From the NCBI GenBank assembly GCA_963709525.1, contig CAVPXB010000021.1, positions 62,001-126,000 of the forward strand: a stretch of DNA of 64,000 nucleotides, in the 5' to 3' direction. Below the pieces are notes generated by a model, which worked only from the letters and a program-made list of their open reading frames with translations, was not told the DNA's origin and did no database searches. The position numbers and the translations under genes are program-made. Position 1 is the first letter of the stretch. Each line of letters begins with the position of its first letter. This stretch comes from CAIWHR01 sp963709525. Lineage in GTDB: Bacteria; Pseudomonadota; Gammaproteobacteria; Burkholderiales; Casimicrobiaceae. Below are positions 38,502 through 47,410 of the stretch, piece after piece.

Positions 38502-39223
38502 TTGGCCGGTGCTGCGGGGGCTGCGGGAACGACAGGCGCTGCCGGCACGGGCGCCGCCGCGGCGCCGCCGCCCGACGCTGCGGGCCCCAGCGGACCGCCG
38601 AGCGAATCGAGTTTCACCTGGATGTAGGCGCGATAGGGGGACTTGGCATCGATCTTGGCGAGCGCGGTCTGGTAAGCCGCGCGCGCCTCCTCGCCGCGGC
38701 CGGCGGCGGCGAGGATGTCGCCGCGCAGATCGGCATAGACGCCGGCAAAGGGCTCGTCGTGTTTCGCGTCCAGCGTGCGCAACGCCTCGTCGTTCTGCTT
38801 GTCGTCGAACAGCGTCTCGGCGAGACGAAAGCGGGCGATCTGCTTCAGCTCGTCCTCGCTGGCGCGATCGAGCACGAACTGCAATTGCGTCCGGGCGCCG
38901 GTCCTGTCGCCGCTCTTGAACAGCATTCCGGCCACGACCATCGCAGCCCGCGGCGCATAGCCGGTGCCGGCGTAGCGATCGGCGAGCTGCGTCATCGCAT
39001 CCTTGGCCTTGGCGATATCATTGCTGCGCGCGGCCGAGGCGACCGCGCCGTACAGCACCGACGCCTGCTCGGCCTGATTGTGCTGCCACCAGCGCCACGC
39101 CTGCACGGCCACCACGCTCACGCAGACGGCGATGATGATGCCGCTCACCGTGTTGCCCCATTGCCTCCACCAGGCCCTGAGATCGTCGAGTTGTTCCTGC
39201 TCTTCGAGGTCGTAGACTGCCAT
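38498..39223 (-). CDS. yfgM: YfgM-like TPR membrane protein
   Basis: A 241-residue single-pass inner membrane protein (WGNTVSGIIIAVCVSVVAVQAW) with an N-terminal cytoplasmic anchor MAVYDLEEQEQLDDLRAWW, and periplasmic TPR repeats. It ends in an Ala/Pro-rich tail. YfgM binds PpiD at the Sec translocon in E. coli. The position between hisS and bamB is canonical. The stop overlaps the bamB start. Confidence 0.93.
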   Translation of the reverse strand: MAVYDLEEQEQLDDLRAWWRQWGNTVSGIIIAVCVSVVAVQAWRWWQHNQAEQASVLYGAVASAARSNDIAKAKDAMTQLADRYAGTGYAPRAAMVVAGMLFKSGDRTGARTQLQFVLDRASEDELKQIARFRLAETLFDDKQNDEALRTLDAKHDEPFAGVYADLRGDILAAAGRGEEARAAYQTALAKIDAKSPYRAYIQVKLDSLGGPLGPAASGGGAAAAPVPAAPVVPAAPAAPAK

Positions 39224-39275
39224 CGTCGTTCCCTTTTCCGTTGCTTTTCGTGTCTCGTTGCGCCCGCAGGCGTTG

Positions 39276-40544
39276 TCAGGTGCCGCGCTCGATCAGCGCG
39301 GCGGCAAGTCCGTCCAGCGGCACGGCCGTCTGTTCGCCGCTCGCGCGCAGGGGTTTCACGCCGACGACCCCGGTCGTGGCCTCGTCGTCGCCGATGACGA
39401 GCGCGAACCGCGCGCCCGAAGCGTCGGCTTTCTTCATCTGCGACTTGAAGCTGCCGCCGCCGGCATTGACGATGATCGCGAGGCCTGCGTCGCGCAACCG
39501 CTCGCCCGCGCGCGCGGCGAGGCGGCTCGCCGCGTCGCCGGCATGCACGACGTACGCGAGCGGCGCGTCGTCGTGCGCGAGCCCGGCCTCCTGCAGCAGC
39601 AGCACCATGCGCTCGACGCCGATGGCGAAGCCGCAGGCGGGCGTGGGCTTGCCGCCGAGTTGCTCGAAGAGGCCGTCATAGCGCCCGCCACCGGCGACGG
39701 TACCCTGGGCGCCGAGCCGGTCGGTGATCCACTCGAACACCGTGCGATTGTAATAGTCGAGTCCGCGCACCAAACGGGGGTTGATCCCGAACGCGACGCC
39801 GTGATCGGCGAGCAATTGCTGCAGGCCGTCGAAATGCGCCCGCGAACCGGTGCCCAGGCGATCGAGCAGCTGCGGCGCGCCGGCGATGATCTCCTGCATC
39901 GCGGGGTTCTTGCTGTCGAGGACGCGCAGCGGATTGGCGTGCAATCGGCGCCTTGCGTCGTCGTCGAGCAGCGTGGCGTGGCGCTCGAAGTAGTCGATCA
40001 GGCCCTGCCGATGCGCGCGCCGCTCGTCGGCGTCGCCGATCGAGTTGATGGACAGAGCGATGCCGTCGGCCAGGCCCAGCTCACGCCACAGGCGGGCCAG
40101 CAGCACGATCTGCTCGGCGTCGACGTCGGGACCGGCAAAGCCCAGCGCCTCGATGTCGAGCTGGTGGAACTGGCGGTAACGCCCCTTCTGCGGGCGCTCG
40201 TGGCGGAACATGGGCCCGCCGGTCCACACGCGTTGCGGCCGCTCGTAGCAGAGGTTGTGTTCGATCGCCGCGCGGACGATGCCCGCGGTCGCTTCCGGAC
40301 GCAGCGTCAGCTTTTCGCCGTTGAGCTTGTCCTCGAACGAGTACATCTCCTTCTCGACGACGTCGGTGTGTTCGCCGATGCCGCGCACGAACAGCGCGGT
40401 GGGCTCGACGATCGGAACGCGGATATTGCGGTAGCCGTACTGCGCGAACACGCGCCGCGCGGTGTCCTCGAAATGCTGCCACAGCGGGGATTCGGCGGGG
40501 AGCACATCGTTCATGCCCTTGACGGCCTGCAAGGCGTCGGCCAT
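39276..40544 (-). CDS. hisS: Histidyl-tRNA synthetase
   Basis: Class II synthetase of 422 residues that charges tRNA-His. Motif 1 region (VKGMNDVLP), motif 2 (VWTGGPMFRHERPQKGRYRQFHQLDIEALG), the histidine motif RGLDYYNRTVFEW and motif 3 (GFAIGVERM) are present, and a C-terminal anticodon-binding domain follows. ATG 40544 (MADALQAVKGMND) lies 5 bases after the ispG stop. ispG-hisS-yfgM-bamB is a conserved operon order. Confidence 0.97.
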   Translation of the reverse strand: MADALQAVKGMNDVLPAESPLWQHFEDTARRVFAQYGYRNIRVPIVEPTALFVRGIGEHTDVVEKEMYSFEDKLNGEKLTLRPEATAGIVRAAIEHNLCYERPQRVWTGGPMFRHERPQKGRYRQFHQLDIEALGFAGPDVDAEQIVLLARLWRELGLADGIALSINSIGDADERRAHRQGLIDYFERHATLLDDDARRRLHANPLRVLDSKNPAMQEIIAGAPQLLDRLGTGSRAHFDGLQQLLADHGVAFGINPRLVRGLDYYNRTVFEWITDRLGAQGTVAGGGRYDGLFEQLGGKPTPACGFAIGVERMVLLLQEAGLAHDDAPLAYVVHAGDAASRLAARAGERLRDAGLAIIVNAGGGSFKSQMKKADASGARFALVIGDDEATTGVVGVKPLRASGEQTAVPLDGLAAALIERGT

Positions 40545-40549
40545 GTCGA

Positions 40550-41836
40550 TCAGACCATCGCCTTGACGGCGATCGTCTTGCGTTCCGGGTTGAGGTGCGC
40601 GGCCCGCGGCTCGCCGCCGTAGGTCGTGCGGACGTAGTCGTCGACGATTGCCTGGAATTCCTCGGCGATGCGCGAGCCTTTGAGCGTCACCGTCTTCTGG
40701 CCGTCGACATAGACAGGCGCGACCGGTGTTTCGCCGGTGCCGGGCAGCGAGATGCCGACGTTGGCAAGCTTCGATTCGCCGGGGCCGTTGACCACGCAGC
40801 CCATCACCGCGACGTGCATGTCGGCCACACCCGGATAGCGGGCGCCCCAGATCGGCATTTGCGCACGCAGAAAATCCTGGATCTTCGCCGCGAGTTCCTG
40901 AAACGTGGTGCTGGTCGTGCGGCCGCAGCCCGGACAGGCCGTCACCATCGGCGTGAACGAGCGCAGCCCCATCGTCTGCAGGATTTCCTGCGCGACGATC
41001 ACTTCGCGCGTGCGGTCGCCGTAAGGTTCCGGCGTGAGCGACACGCGAATGGTGTCGCCGATGCCCTGCTGCAGCAGGATCGCGAGCGCGGCCGTCGACG
41101 CCACGATGCCCTTGCTGCCCATGCCGGCTTCGGTGAGGCCGAGATGCAGCGGGTAGTCGCAGCGCCGCGCAAGTTCGGCGTAGACGGCGACGAGATCCTG
41201 CACGGCGGACACCTTGCACGAGAGGATGATCCGGTCGCCGGGCAGTCCGATGGCCTCGGCGTGCTGCGCGCTTTCGATGGCCGACACGATCAATGCCTCG
41301 CGCATCACCGCGTCGCCGGGCAAGGGTGCGGCGCGGACCGCGTTGGCATCCATCAGGCGCGCGAGCAATGCGGCATCGAGGCTGCCCCAGTTGACGCCGA
41401 TGCGCACGGGCTTGCCGTACTCGATCGCCTTCTCGATCATCACCGCGAACTGCGAATCCCGCTTGCTGCCTTTGCCTACGTTGCCCGGGTTGATGCGAAA
41501 CTTCGCCAGCGCACGGGCGCAGTCGGGATGGTCGGTCAGGAGCTTGTGGCCGTTGAAGTGGAAGTCGCCGACCAGCGGCACGGTGCAGCCGCCGGCATCG
41601 AGGGCTTCGCGGATCGCCGGCACCGCGGCAGCCGCTGCGGCCGTGTCGACGGTGACGCGGACGATTTCCGAGCCGGTGGCGGCCAGCGCGCGCACCTGCC
41701 CGACCGTGGCCGCGACGTCGGCCGTGTCGGTGTTGGTCATCGACTGGACAAGGATGGGGGCCCCGCCGCCCACCTTGTGGCCGGCGATGTCCACCTGCCG
41801 GGTTTGCGGGCGCTCAAAGCGGGCGGGGGCGATCAT
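40550..41836 (-). CDS. ispG: 4-hydroxy-3-methylbut-2-enyl diphosphate synthase IspG
   Basis: A [4Fe-4S] enzyme of the MEP isoprenoid pathway that reduces MEcPP to HMBPP. The 428-residue protein carries the cluster motif CPGCGR and the second cysteine in MGCVVNGPGES, together with QSMTNTDTAD and INPGNVG in the TIM-barrel part. It has the insert expected of the larger form of betaproteobacteria. It lies between rodZ (4-bp gap) and hisS (5-bp gap). Confidence 0.97.
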   Translation of the reverse strand: MIAPARFERPQTRQVDIAGHKVGGGAPILVQSMTNTDTADVAATVGQVRALAATGSEIVRVTVDTAAAAAAVPAIREALDAGGCTVPLVGDFHFNGHKLLTDHPDCARALAKFRINPGNVGKGSKRDSQFAVMIEKAIEYGKPVRIGVNWGSLDAALLARLMDANAVRAAPLPGDAVMREALIVSAIESAQHAEAIGLPGDRIILSCKVSAVQDLVAVYAELARRCDYPLHLGLTEAGMGSKGIVASTAALAILLQQGIGDTIRVSLTPEPYGDRTREVIVAQEILQTMGLRSFTPMVTACPGCGRTTSTTFQELAAKIQDFLRAQMPIWGARYPGVADMHVAVMGCVVNGPGESKLANVGISLPGTGETPVAPVYVDGQKTVTLKGSRIAEEFQAIVDDYVRTTYGGEPRAAHLNPERKTIAVKAMV

Positions 41837-41840
41837 GGGC

Positions 41841-42767
41841 CTATTGCAGCGTGATGCGGGCGACGCCTTGCCGCGTGTAGGGAACGAGATCGACCTTCCG
41901 CCCGTCGAGGGTCACCGCCGCGTCGGCGGCGTTGCCGATGACAAGTTCGAACGGTGGCGAACCGGTCAGCGCCTGCGTCGAGCCGGGGACCATCATCTTC
42001 GACAGCAGCACGCGGCCGTTGCGGTCACGCACCTCGGTCCACGAATGATCGCGGTAGGAGAGGACGATTTCCCGCTCGCCCTGCGGCGCGACGCCGCCAG
42101 GATTGGCCGTCTTTGCCGGAGCATCGGCCGCGGCGGCGGAGGCCGGCGGCGCCGACTCCTGGGCGGCGACAGGATTGGGGAGCGGAATTCCGGCCGCGGG
42201 ATTGGGCAAGGGCGCCGACGGCACGGACGCGGGGGCTGTCCCGGCGGAGGGGGGCGCCGGGACCGGCTTCGAATCGACGGCTGGGTCGCGCGCCGCCGGC
42301 GTGGTGCGCACCGACAGCGACGGCAGCAGGAACTCGTAGATGGCCAGCGCGGCAACGAGGGCGAGAACCAGCGGAACGGCCCAACGAATCCAGCCCGGGC
42401 GCGCATACTGGGAAACCGGCAATTCCCCGATCGACGGTGCCGTCGCGTGCAATGTCGGCGACTCGAGGCCCGGGTCGACCGACGCCCCCGGCAACGCCGC
42501 CATAACCTCCACGGCGTCGAGTTTCAGTAGTCGCGCATAGTTGCGCACGAACCCGCGAACGAAGGTGCGGCCCGGCAGCAGCGCGAAATTGCCATCCTCC
42601 AGCGCCTTGACCTGACGCGGGGCGAGCTTGAGCTGCTGGGAGACGTCCTCGATCGAAAGTCCGCCCCGCTCGCGGGCATTGCGCAACAGCGCTCCCGCGG
42701 GAATCGCGGCGCTGGCGACCGGCGGCAGATCGGGCGCGCCGTGCCGGACGGTATCGGGCTCACTCAC
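41841..42767 (-). CDS. rodZ: Cytoskeleton protein RodZ
   Basis: RodZ links MreB to the cell wall machinery and controls rod shape. The 308-residue protein has the N-terminal HTH_25 domain (LLRNARERGGLSIEDVSQQLKL, GRTFVRGFVRNYARLL), one transmembrane helix (WAVPLVLALVAALAIYEFLL), an Ala/Pro-rich periplasmic linker and a C-terminal DUF4115 domain (LSYRDHSWTEVRDRNGRVLL). The start is GTG 42767, which overlaps the pilF stop (GTGA), indicating coupling. Confidence 0.94.
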   Translation of the reverse strand: MSEPDTVRHGAPDLPPVASAAIPAGALLRNARERGGLSIEDVSQQLKLAPRQVKALEDGNFALLPGRTFVRGFVRNYARLLKLDAVEVMAALPGASVDPGLESPTLHATAPSIGELPVSQYARPGWIRWAVPLVLALVAALAIYEFLLPSLSVRTTPAARDPAVDSKPVPAPPSAGTAPASVPSAPLPNPAAGIPLPNPVAAQESAPPASAAAADAPAKTANPGGVAPQGEREIVLSYRDHSWTEVRDRNGRVLLSKMMVPGSTQALTGSPPFELVIGNAADAAVTLDGRKVDLVPYTRQGVARITLQ

Positions 42768-43582
42768 TCGCAAGCTCCCGTGGCGATGGACTTGGTTTCC
42801 GCGGCGTTCGGATATCGATTGCGCAACTGCGACACGTAGGACCGTTCGGCCTGCGTGTCGCCCAGCTTGCGTTCGATGCACATGCCCAGGTGCAGCGATT
42901 CGGGGGGCGGGTTGGCTTCCTGGGTCACGATCTTCATCCAGACGCGCGCCTCATCCAGCCGCGACGCCTTGAACGCGATCAACGCGAGGTTGTACGCCGC
43001 CGTCGCGTTGTTGGGTGCGACCTGCAATGCCCGGCGGAAGTAGGTCTCGGCGTCGGCGATGCGCCCCAGCGACGCGCTGCACTTGCCGGCGTTCACCAGC
43101 GCCGTTTCCGGGGTCTTGTAGAGCGGGTTGCGCAACGCCGCCTCGAATTCGGCGATCGATTCGCTTGCACGGCCGTGCGTGCACAGGTACCAACCCCAGT
43201 TGTGGCGGGTGTCCGAATCCTGCGGGGCGAGCTGCAGCGCGCGCTGGAAGCTCTGTTCGGCCTTGGGGTTTTCTCCCAGCACCGCGTAGACGAGGCCGTA
43301 GATGTTCCAGGCGCGCGCATTGTTGGGGTCGAGCCGCACCGCTTCGTTCAGCTCTTCGAGCGCGACGTCCATCTGGCCGCGCTCGAAGTAGCCGGCGCCG
43401 AGCTCGGCGCGAAGCTGTGATCGGTATTCCGGCGTCACCACCGGCTGCTTGATCGGCGGCAGCGACTCCTGCGGCGGCGGCGCGTTCGGCGGCGGCGACT
43501 TGCTCGCGCATCCGGTGAAGAGTGCCGCTGCCAGCACGGCGGTGCCGAGCAGGGCGAGGCGGGATCGTGGCATCATCATCAT
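42764..43582 (-). CDS. pilF: Type IV pilus biogenesis/stability lipoprotein PilF (PilW)
   Basis: An outer membrane lipoprotein pilotin needed for PilQ secretin assembly. The 272-residue product has a lipobox FTGC after a hydrophobic signal (LALLGTAVLAAAL), then TPR repeats (AELGAGYFERGQMDVALEELNEAVRLDP, ARAWNIYGLVYAVLGENPKAEQSF). Four consecutive ATG codons start the gene (43582, 43579, 43576, 43573), and any could be used. It follows rlmN by 8 bp. No other pilus genes are in the window. Confidence 0.93.
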   Translation of the reverse strand: MMMMPRSRLALLGTAVLAAALFTGCASKSPPPNAPPPQESLPPIKQPVVTPEYRSQLRAELGAGYFERGQMDVALEELNEAVRLDPNNARAWNIYGLVYAVLGENPKAEQSFQRALQLAPQDSDTRHNWGWYLCTHGRASESIAEFEAALRNPLYKTPETALVNAGKCSASLGRIADAETYFRRALQVAPNNATAAYNLALIAFKASRLDEARVWMKIVTQEANPPPESLHLGMCIERKLGDTQAERSYVSQLRNRYPNAAETKSIATGACE

Positions 43583-43590
43583 GGTGGCGG

Positions 43591-44739
43591 TCAGACGCGG
43601 GCAGGAGTTGCCGGCTGGCAGGATGCGGCGACGCCTTCGATGCGCACAAGCCGTCGCTTCGTGCGATCGAGGACCTGTCCGGCAAGCTGGCCGCACGCGG
43701 CATCGATGTCGTCGCCGCGCGTCTTGCGCACGGTCGTCACCAGGCCCGCGTCCATCAGTACTTTCTGGAATGCCAGGATGCGCTCGCGCGGACTGGTGTG
43801 GAACGCCGAACCCGCGAACGGGTTGAACGGAATCAGGTTGATCTTGCACGGCACGTCACGCACGCAGGCGACGAGGGCGCGCGCGTGGGCGGCGGAGTCG
43901 TTGACGCCGTCGAGCATCACGTATTCGAAGGTGACGAAGTCGCGCGGCGCGCGCTCGAGGTAGCGCCGGCAGGCGGGCAGGAGCTCGGCGAGCGGGTACT
44001 TGCGATTGATCGGCACCAGCTGGTCGCGCAACGCGTCGTCCGGCGCGTGCAGCGACACCGCCAGCGCCACCGGGCAGGCGTCGCGCAGGCGGTCAAGCGC
44101 GGGCACCAGGCCCGACGTGGACAGCGTGACGCGGCGGCGGGACAGGCCGTAGGCGTCGTCGTCGAGGAACACCCTGAGCGCGGTGACGACGTGGTCGAAA
44201 TTGGCCAGCGGCTCGCCCATGCCCATCAGCACGACATTGGTGATGGGCGCGCGGCCGTGCTCGACCCAGGGCGCGGCAGTTGCTGCCCCCTTGGAGCCGT
44301 CCGCCAGCAGCGCACGGTTGGCGTGCCACAGCTGGCCGATGATCTCGGCCGCGGAGAGGTTGCGGTTGAAGCCCTGCTTGCCGGTCGAACAGAAGGAACA
44401 GTCGAGCGCGCAGCCGGCTTGCGAGCTCACGCACAATGTCCCTCTATCGTCCTCGGGGATGTAGACGGCCTCGACCGCATTGCCGCCACCGGCATCGAGC
44501 AGCCACTTGCGCGTGCCGTCGGCCGCGGTGGAATCGCGGATGACCGTCGGCCCCCGGACTTCGGCGATCGACGCAAGCTTTTCGCGCAGAGGGCGCGCGA
44601 GGTCCGTCATCGCGCCGATGTCGCCGATCAGGCGCTGGTGCAGCCAGTGCGACACCTGACGGGCGCGAAACGGCTTCTCGCCCAGGTTCGCGAACAGCGC
44701 GGCAAGACCGTCGGCGTCGAGGTCGAGGAGGTTGATCAC
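43591..44739 (-). CDS. rlmN: Dual-specificity RNA methyltransferase RlmN
   Basis: A radical-SAM enzyme that methylates A2503 of 23S rRNA and A37 of some tRNAs. The 382-residue product has the cluster motif CALDCSFC (C110, C114, C117), VVLMGMGEPLANFD, and the C-terminal region ending in the reactive cysteine near GDDIDAACGQLAG. Start MINLLDLDADGLAALF at 44739 is well conserved. It stands between ndk and pilF, the normal position in betaproteobacteria. Confidence 0.97.
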   Translation of the reverse strand: MINLLDLDADGLAALFANLGEKPFRARQVSHWLHQRLIGDIGAMTDLARPLREKLASIAEVRGPTVIRDSTAADGTRKWLLDAGGGNAVEAVYIPEDDRGTLCVSSQAGCALDCSFCSTGKQGFNRNLSAAEIIGQLWHANRALLADGSKGAATAAPWVEHGRAPITNVVLMGMGEPLANFDHVVTALRVFLDDDAYGLSRRRVTLSTSGLVPALDRLRDACPVALAVSLHAPDDALRDQLVPINRKYPLAELLPACRRYLERAPRDFVTFEYVMLDGVNDSAAHARALVACVRDVPCKINLIPFNPFAGSAFHTSPRERILAFQKVLMDAGLVTTVRKTRGDDIDAACGQLAGQVLDRTKRRLVRIEGVAASCQPATPARV

Positions 44740-44765
44740 GGGAGCACGTCGGGACGCGACGCGGT

Positions 44766-45191
44766 TCAGCGGGCGTACACCGCCAGCGCGGGGAAGAAAT
44801 ACGCAATTTCGACGGCGGCCGTGTCCGGGCTGTCGGAACCGTGCACGGCGTTGGCGTCGATCGACTCGGCGAAATCGGCGCGAATGGTGCCGGCAGCGGC
44901 CTTTTTCGGATCGGTCGCGCCCATGAGATCGCGGTTTTTCGCGATCGCGGCCTCGCCCTCGAGCACCTGGATCATCACCGGTCCCGAAATCATGAAATCG
45001 ACCAGATCCTTGAAAAACGGACGTTCGCGATGGACGGCATAGAAGCCCTCGGCCTCCGACCGCGACAACCGGCGCATCTGCGCAGCGGCGATCCTGAGGC
45101 CGTTGGTCTCGAAGCGCGAATAGATCTTGCCGATGACGTTCTTGCCCACGGCGTCGGGTTTGATGATGGAAAGCGTGCGTTCAACCGCCAT
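44766..45191 (-). CDS. ndk: Nucleoside diphosphate kinase
   Basis: Transfers the terminal phosphate from ATP to NDPs through a phosphohistidine. The 141-residue sequence begins MAVERTLSIIKPDAV and contains the active-site histidine H117 in NAVHGSDS; the KPDAVGKN and ATDPKKAAAGTIR segments are canonical. It is the first gene of the ndk-rlmN-pilF-rodZ-ispG-hisS-yfgM-bamB operon and has an extended -10 promoter just upstream. Confidence 0.98.
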   Translation of the reverse strand: MAVERTLSIIKPDAVGKNVIGKIYSRFETNGLRIAAAQMRRLSRSEAEGFYAVHRERPFFKDLVDFMISGPVMIQVLEGEAAIAKNRDLMGATDPKKAAAGTIRADFAESIDANAVHGSDSPDTAAVEIAYFFPALAVYAR

Positions 45192-45229
45192 GATTGGACT
45201 CCGGACGAATAAATGCGAGTAAATTCAAA

Positions 45230-45238
45230 ATTATAACA
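45230..45238 (-). promoter_or_regulatory. Extended -10 promoter of the ndk operon
   Basis: Read on the minus strand, TGTTATAAT lies about 38 bases before the ndk ATG: a perfect TATAAT with the TGn extension. The expected -35 position has only a poor match, as allowed for extended -10 promoters. Confidence 0.7.
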
Positions 45239-45373
45239 CGTCTGCATCGCCCTCGGCCGCGGCTCTGGGGCTGCGGTTGAGACACCTCCGAGCGCGGTTT
45301 TCCCCGGCGGGAACGCCTGCTGTGCCGGGGTCGAACGGGGCGGTACCGGGTACGGCCGGGGCGCCCGAAACAG

Positions 45374-45400
45374 CGGGGCCCGGCTTTCGGCCGGGCCCCG
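45374..45400 (-). terminator. Terminator-like hairpin after the TRAP operon
   Basis: Perfect 11-bp stem CGGGGCCCGGC (45374-45384) / GCCGGGCCCCG (45390-45400) with loop TTTCG, 29 bases past the dctM stop. There is no clear T run, but the stability of the stem and position fit a terminator. Confidence 0.7.
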
Positions 45401-45429
45401 AGTCGGCCGACGCTGTCGCTGCCGAGTGT

Positions 45430-46710
45430 CTAACCCATCAACAGGTTGGGCAGCCAGAGCGAGATGATCGGCACGTAGGTGATCAGCAGCAGGAACAGCA
45501 GCATCACCAGGATCCACGGCGCGCAGGCCTTGGTCACCTCGGTCAGGCCCATGCCGGCGATGCCGGAGGCGACGTAGAGGTTTAGGCCCACCGGAGGCGT
45601 GATCATGCCGATTTCCATGTTGACGGTCATCAGCACGCCGAGGTGGATGGGGTCGATGCCGAGTTTCATCGCCACCGGAAAGAGGATAGGCGCGGTGATG
45701 AGCAGGATCGACGAGGGCTCCATGAAGTTGCCGGCGATCAGCAGCATCACGTTGACGACCATCAGGAACATCCACGGGGAGAGACCCATCTCGTTGATCC
45801 ACGCGGCGAGGTTCTGCGGGATCTGTTCGGAGGTGAGCAGGAACGAGAACAGCACCGCGTTGGTGATGATGTAGAGGATCATCGCCGACAGGTTGGCCGA
45901 ATCCAGCAGCACCTTCGGCACCTGCTTCAGCGTAAGGTCCTTGTAGACGTAGACCGAGACGAAGAATGCGTAGGCGGCGCTCATCGCCGCGGCTTCGGTG
46001 GGCGTGAAGATCCCCGAATAGATGCCGCCGATGACGACGACGACCAGCGCGAGACCCCAGACGCTTTCGCGGAACGCCGCGAACATCTCGGCGAAGCTCG
46101 CCTTGGCCATCCGCGGGTAGTTGCGCTTCTTCGCCACCGCCCAGGTGACGAACAGCAGCAGACCGGCCAGCATCAGGCCTGGGATGATGCCGGCGATAAA
46201 GAGCTTGCCGATCGACGAGTTGGTCGACACCGCGTAGATCACCATCACGATCGACGGCGGGATGAGGATGCCCAGCGCACCGGCGGTGCCGATGACTCCG
46301 ACGCCGAACCTCTTCGGATAGCCCTGCTTGACCATCGCCGGCAGCAGGATCGAGCCGATGGCGACCACCGTCGCCGGGCTCGAGCCCGACACCGCGGCGA
46401 ACAGCGCGCAGGCGAGCACGCCGCCCAGCGCCAGGCCGCCGTGCAGGTGGCCGACCATTGCTGTCGCGAACCGGATCATCCGCTTGGCGACGCCGCCGTG
46501 GGTGAGGAAATTCCCGGCGAGGATGAAGAACGGGATCGCCATGATCTCGAACTTCTCGATGCCGGTGAAGAGCTTCAGCGCCACCGATTCCAGCGGCACC
46601 TGCGTCATCGCGAACAGGAAGGTGAGGACGGTGAGGCCGAGCGAAATCGATATCGGCATCCCCGTGATCATCAGGGCGCACAGCAGCCCGAAGATGACGA
46701 GCGCTGTCAT
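45430..46710 (-). CDS. dctM: TRAP transporter large permease DctM
   Basis: The main translocating subunit of a tripartite ATP-independent periplasmic carrier, 426 residues with about 12 helices. It shows the PF06808 hallmarks: GMPISISLGLTVLTFLF, IPFFILAGNFLTHGGVAKRMI, VSGSSPATVVAIGSILLPAM and ITPPVGLNLYVASGIAGM near the end. It overlaps dctQ by four bases and is the last gene of the operon. Confidence 0.95.
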   Translation of the reverse strand: MTALVIFGLLCALMITGMPISISLGLTVLTFLFAMTQVPLESVALKLFTGIEKFEIMAIPFFILAGNFLTHGGVAKRMIRFATAMVGHLHGGLALGGVLACALFAAVSGSSPATVVAIGSILLPAMVKQGYPKRFGVGVIGTAGALGILIPPSIVMVIYAVSTNSSIGKLFIAGIIPGLMLAGLLLFVTWAVAKKRNYPRMAKASFAEMFAAFRESVWGLALVVVVIGGIYSGIFTPTEAAAMSAAYAFFVSVYVYKDLTLKQVPKVLLDSANLSAMILYIITNAVLFSFLLTSEQIPQNLAAWINEMGLSPWMFLMVVNVMLLIAGNFMEPSSILLITAPILFPVAMKLGIDPIHLGVLMTVNMEIGMITPPVGLNLYVASGIAGMGLTEVTKACAPWILVMLLFLLLITYVPIISLWLPNLLMG

Positions 46711-47324
46711 GACGGCCTCCCGTGGGTGAGGTCATCGGGATGGAGGTCGGACGGCAGCTTCACCCACGCGGTGGCGTCTTCCTTGTCGAGGCCCTCGACG
46801 TGCGCGTGGTCGGCGTGGGGGAGGTTGCCGGTCTTGATGAAACTCCACGTCACCTGCAGGAAGCGGTAGCACATCAGGTACGAGCCCAGCGGGACGCAAA
46901 GGTAGACGATCCACTTGGGCATCTCGAGGTCGGCCGACACCTGATCAGTGTGGAAGAGTTCCCAGACGAAGTGGGCACCGAAGGTTCCGATGATGCCGGT
47001 GAAAAGTGCGCCGGCGAGAAGCCCGAAGATCACGAACTTGGCACGCAGCTTGTCGGACAGCGCGTTGATCAGCACGTCGACCCCGACGTGGATGCCGGTT
47101 CGCACGCCATAGGCGGCCCCGAACTTGGCCATCCAGACGAACATGAAGATGCAGAGTTCCTGCGCCCAGCCCAGGTTGATGCCGAGCAGGAAATCCTGGA
47201 CGCCGGGGATCGGCATGCCGGAGGCGTAGCGATGCAGCACGGCGATGAAGATGATCACCGTGGCCGCGCCGATGAGGAAGGTGATGATCCATTCCTCGAG
47301 ATGATCGAGGGCGCGATTGAGCAT
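46707..47324 (-). CDS. dctQ: TRAP transporter small permease DctQ
   Basis: The small four-helix subunit of the TRAP carrier, 205 residues. Typical features are the opening helix WIITFLIGAATVIIFIAVLHRY, the WAQELCIFMFVWMAKFGAAYGVR motif and the later YLCVPLGSYLMCYRFLQV helix. It lies between dctP and dctM, with its stop overlapping the dctM start. Confidence 0.93.
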   Translation of the reverse strand: MLNRALDHLEEWIITFLIGAATVIIFIAVLHRYASGMPIPGVQDFLLGINLGWAQELCIFMFVWMAKFGAAYGVRTGIHVGVDVLINALSDKLRAKFVIFGLLAGALFTGIIGTFGAHFVWELFHTDQVSADLEMPKWIVYLCVPLGSYLMCYRFLQVTWSFIKTGNLPHADHAHVEGLDKEDATAWVKLPSDLHPDDLTHGRPS

Positions 47325-47364
47325 TTGCCCATCTCCTCCGGGTCAGGAAATCCGAAAAACGGAT

Positions 47365-47383
47365 GCCCGCCGTTGCGGCGGGC
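47365..47383 (-). promoter_or_regulatory. Hairpin between dctP and dctQ
   Basis: On the minus strand GCCCGCC-GCAAC-GGCGGGC, followed by ATCCGTTTTT. It lies 28 bases after the dctP stop. A stem plus T run in the middle of a TRAP operon would give partial termination, so that more binding protein than permease is made. Confidence 0.6.
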
Positions 47384-47410
47384 CTCCGGTGCGGCCGCTC
47401 TTGGGCGGCT

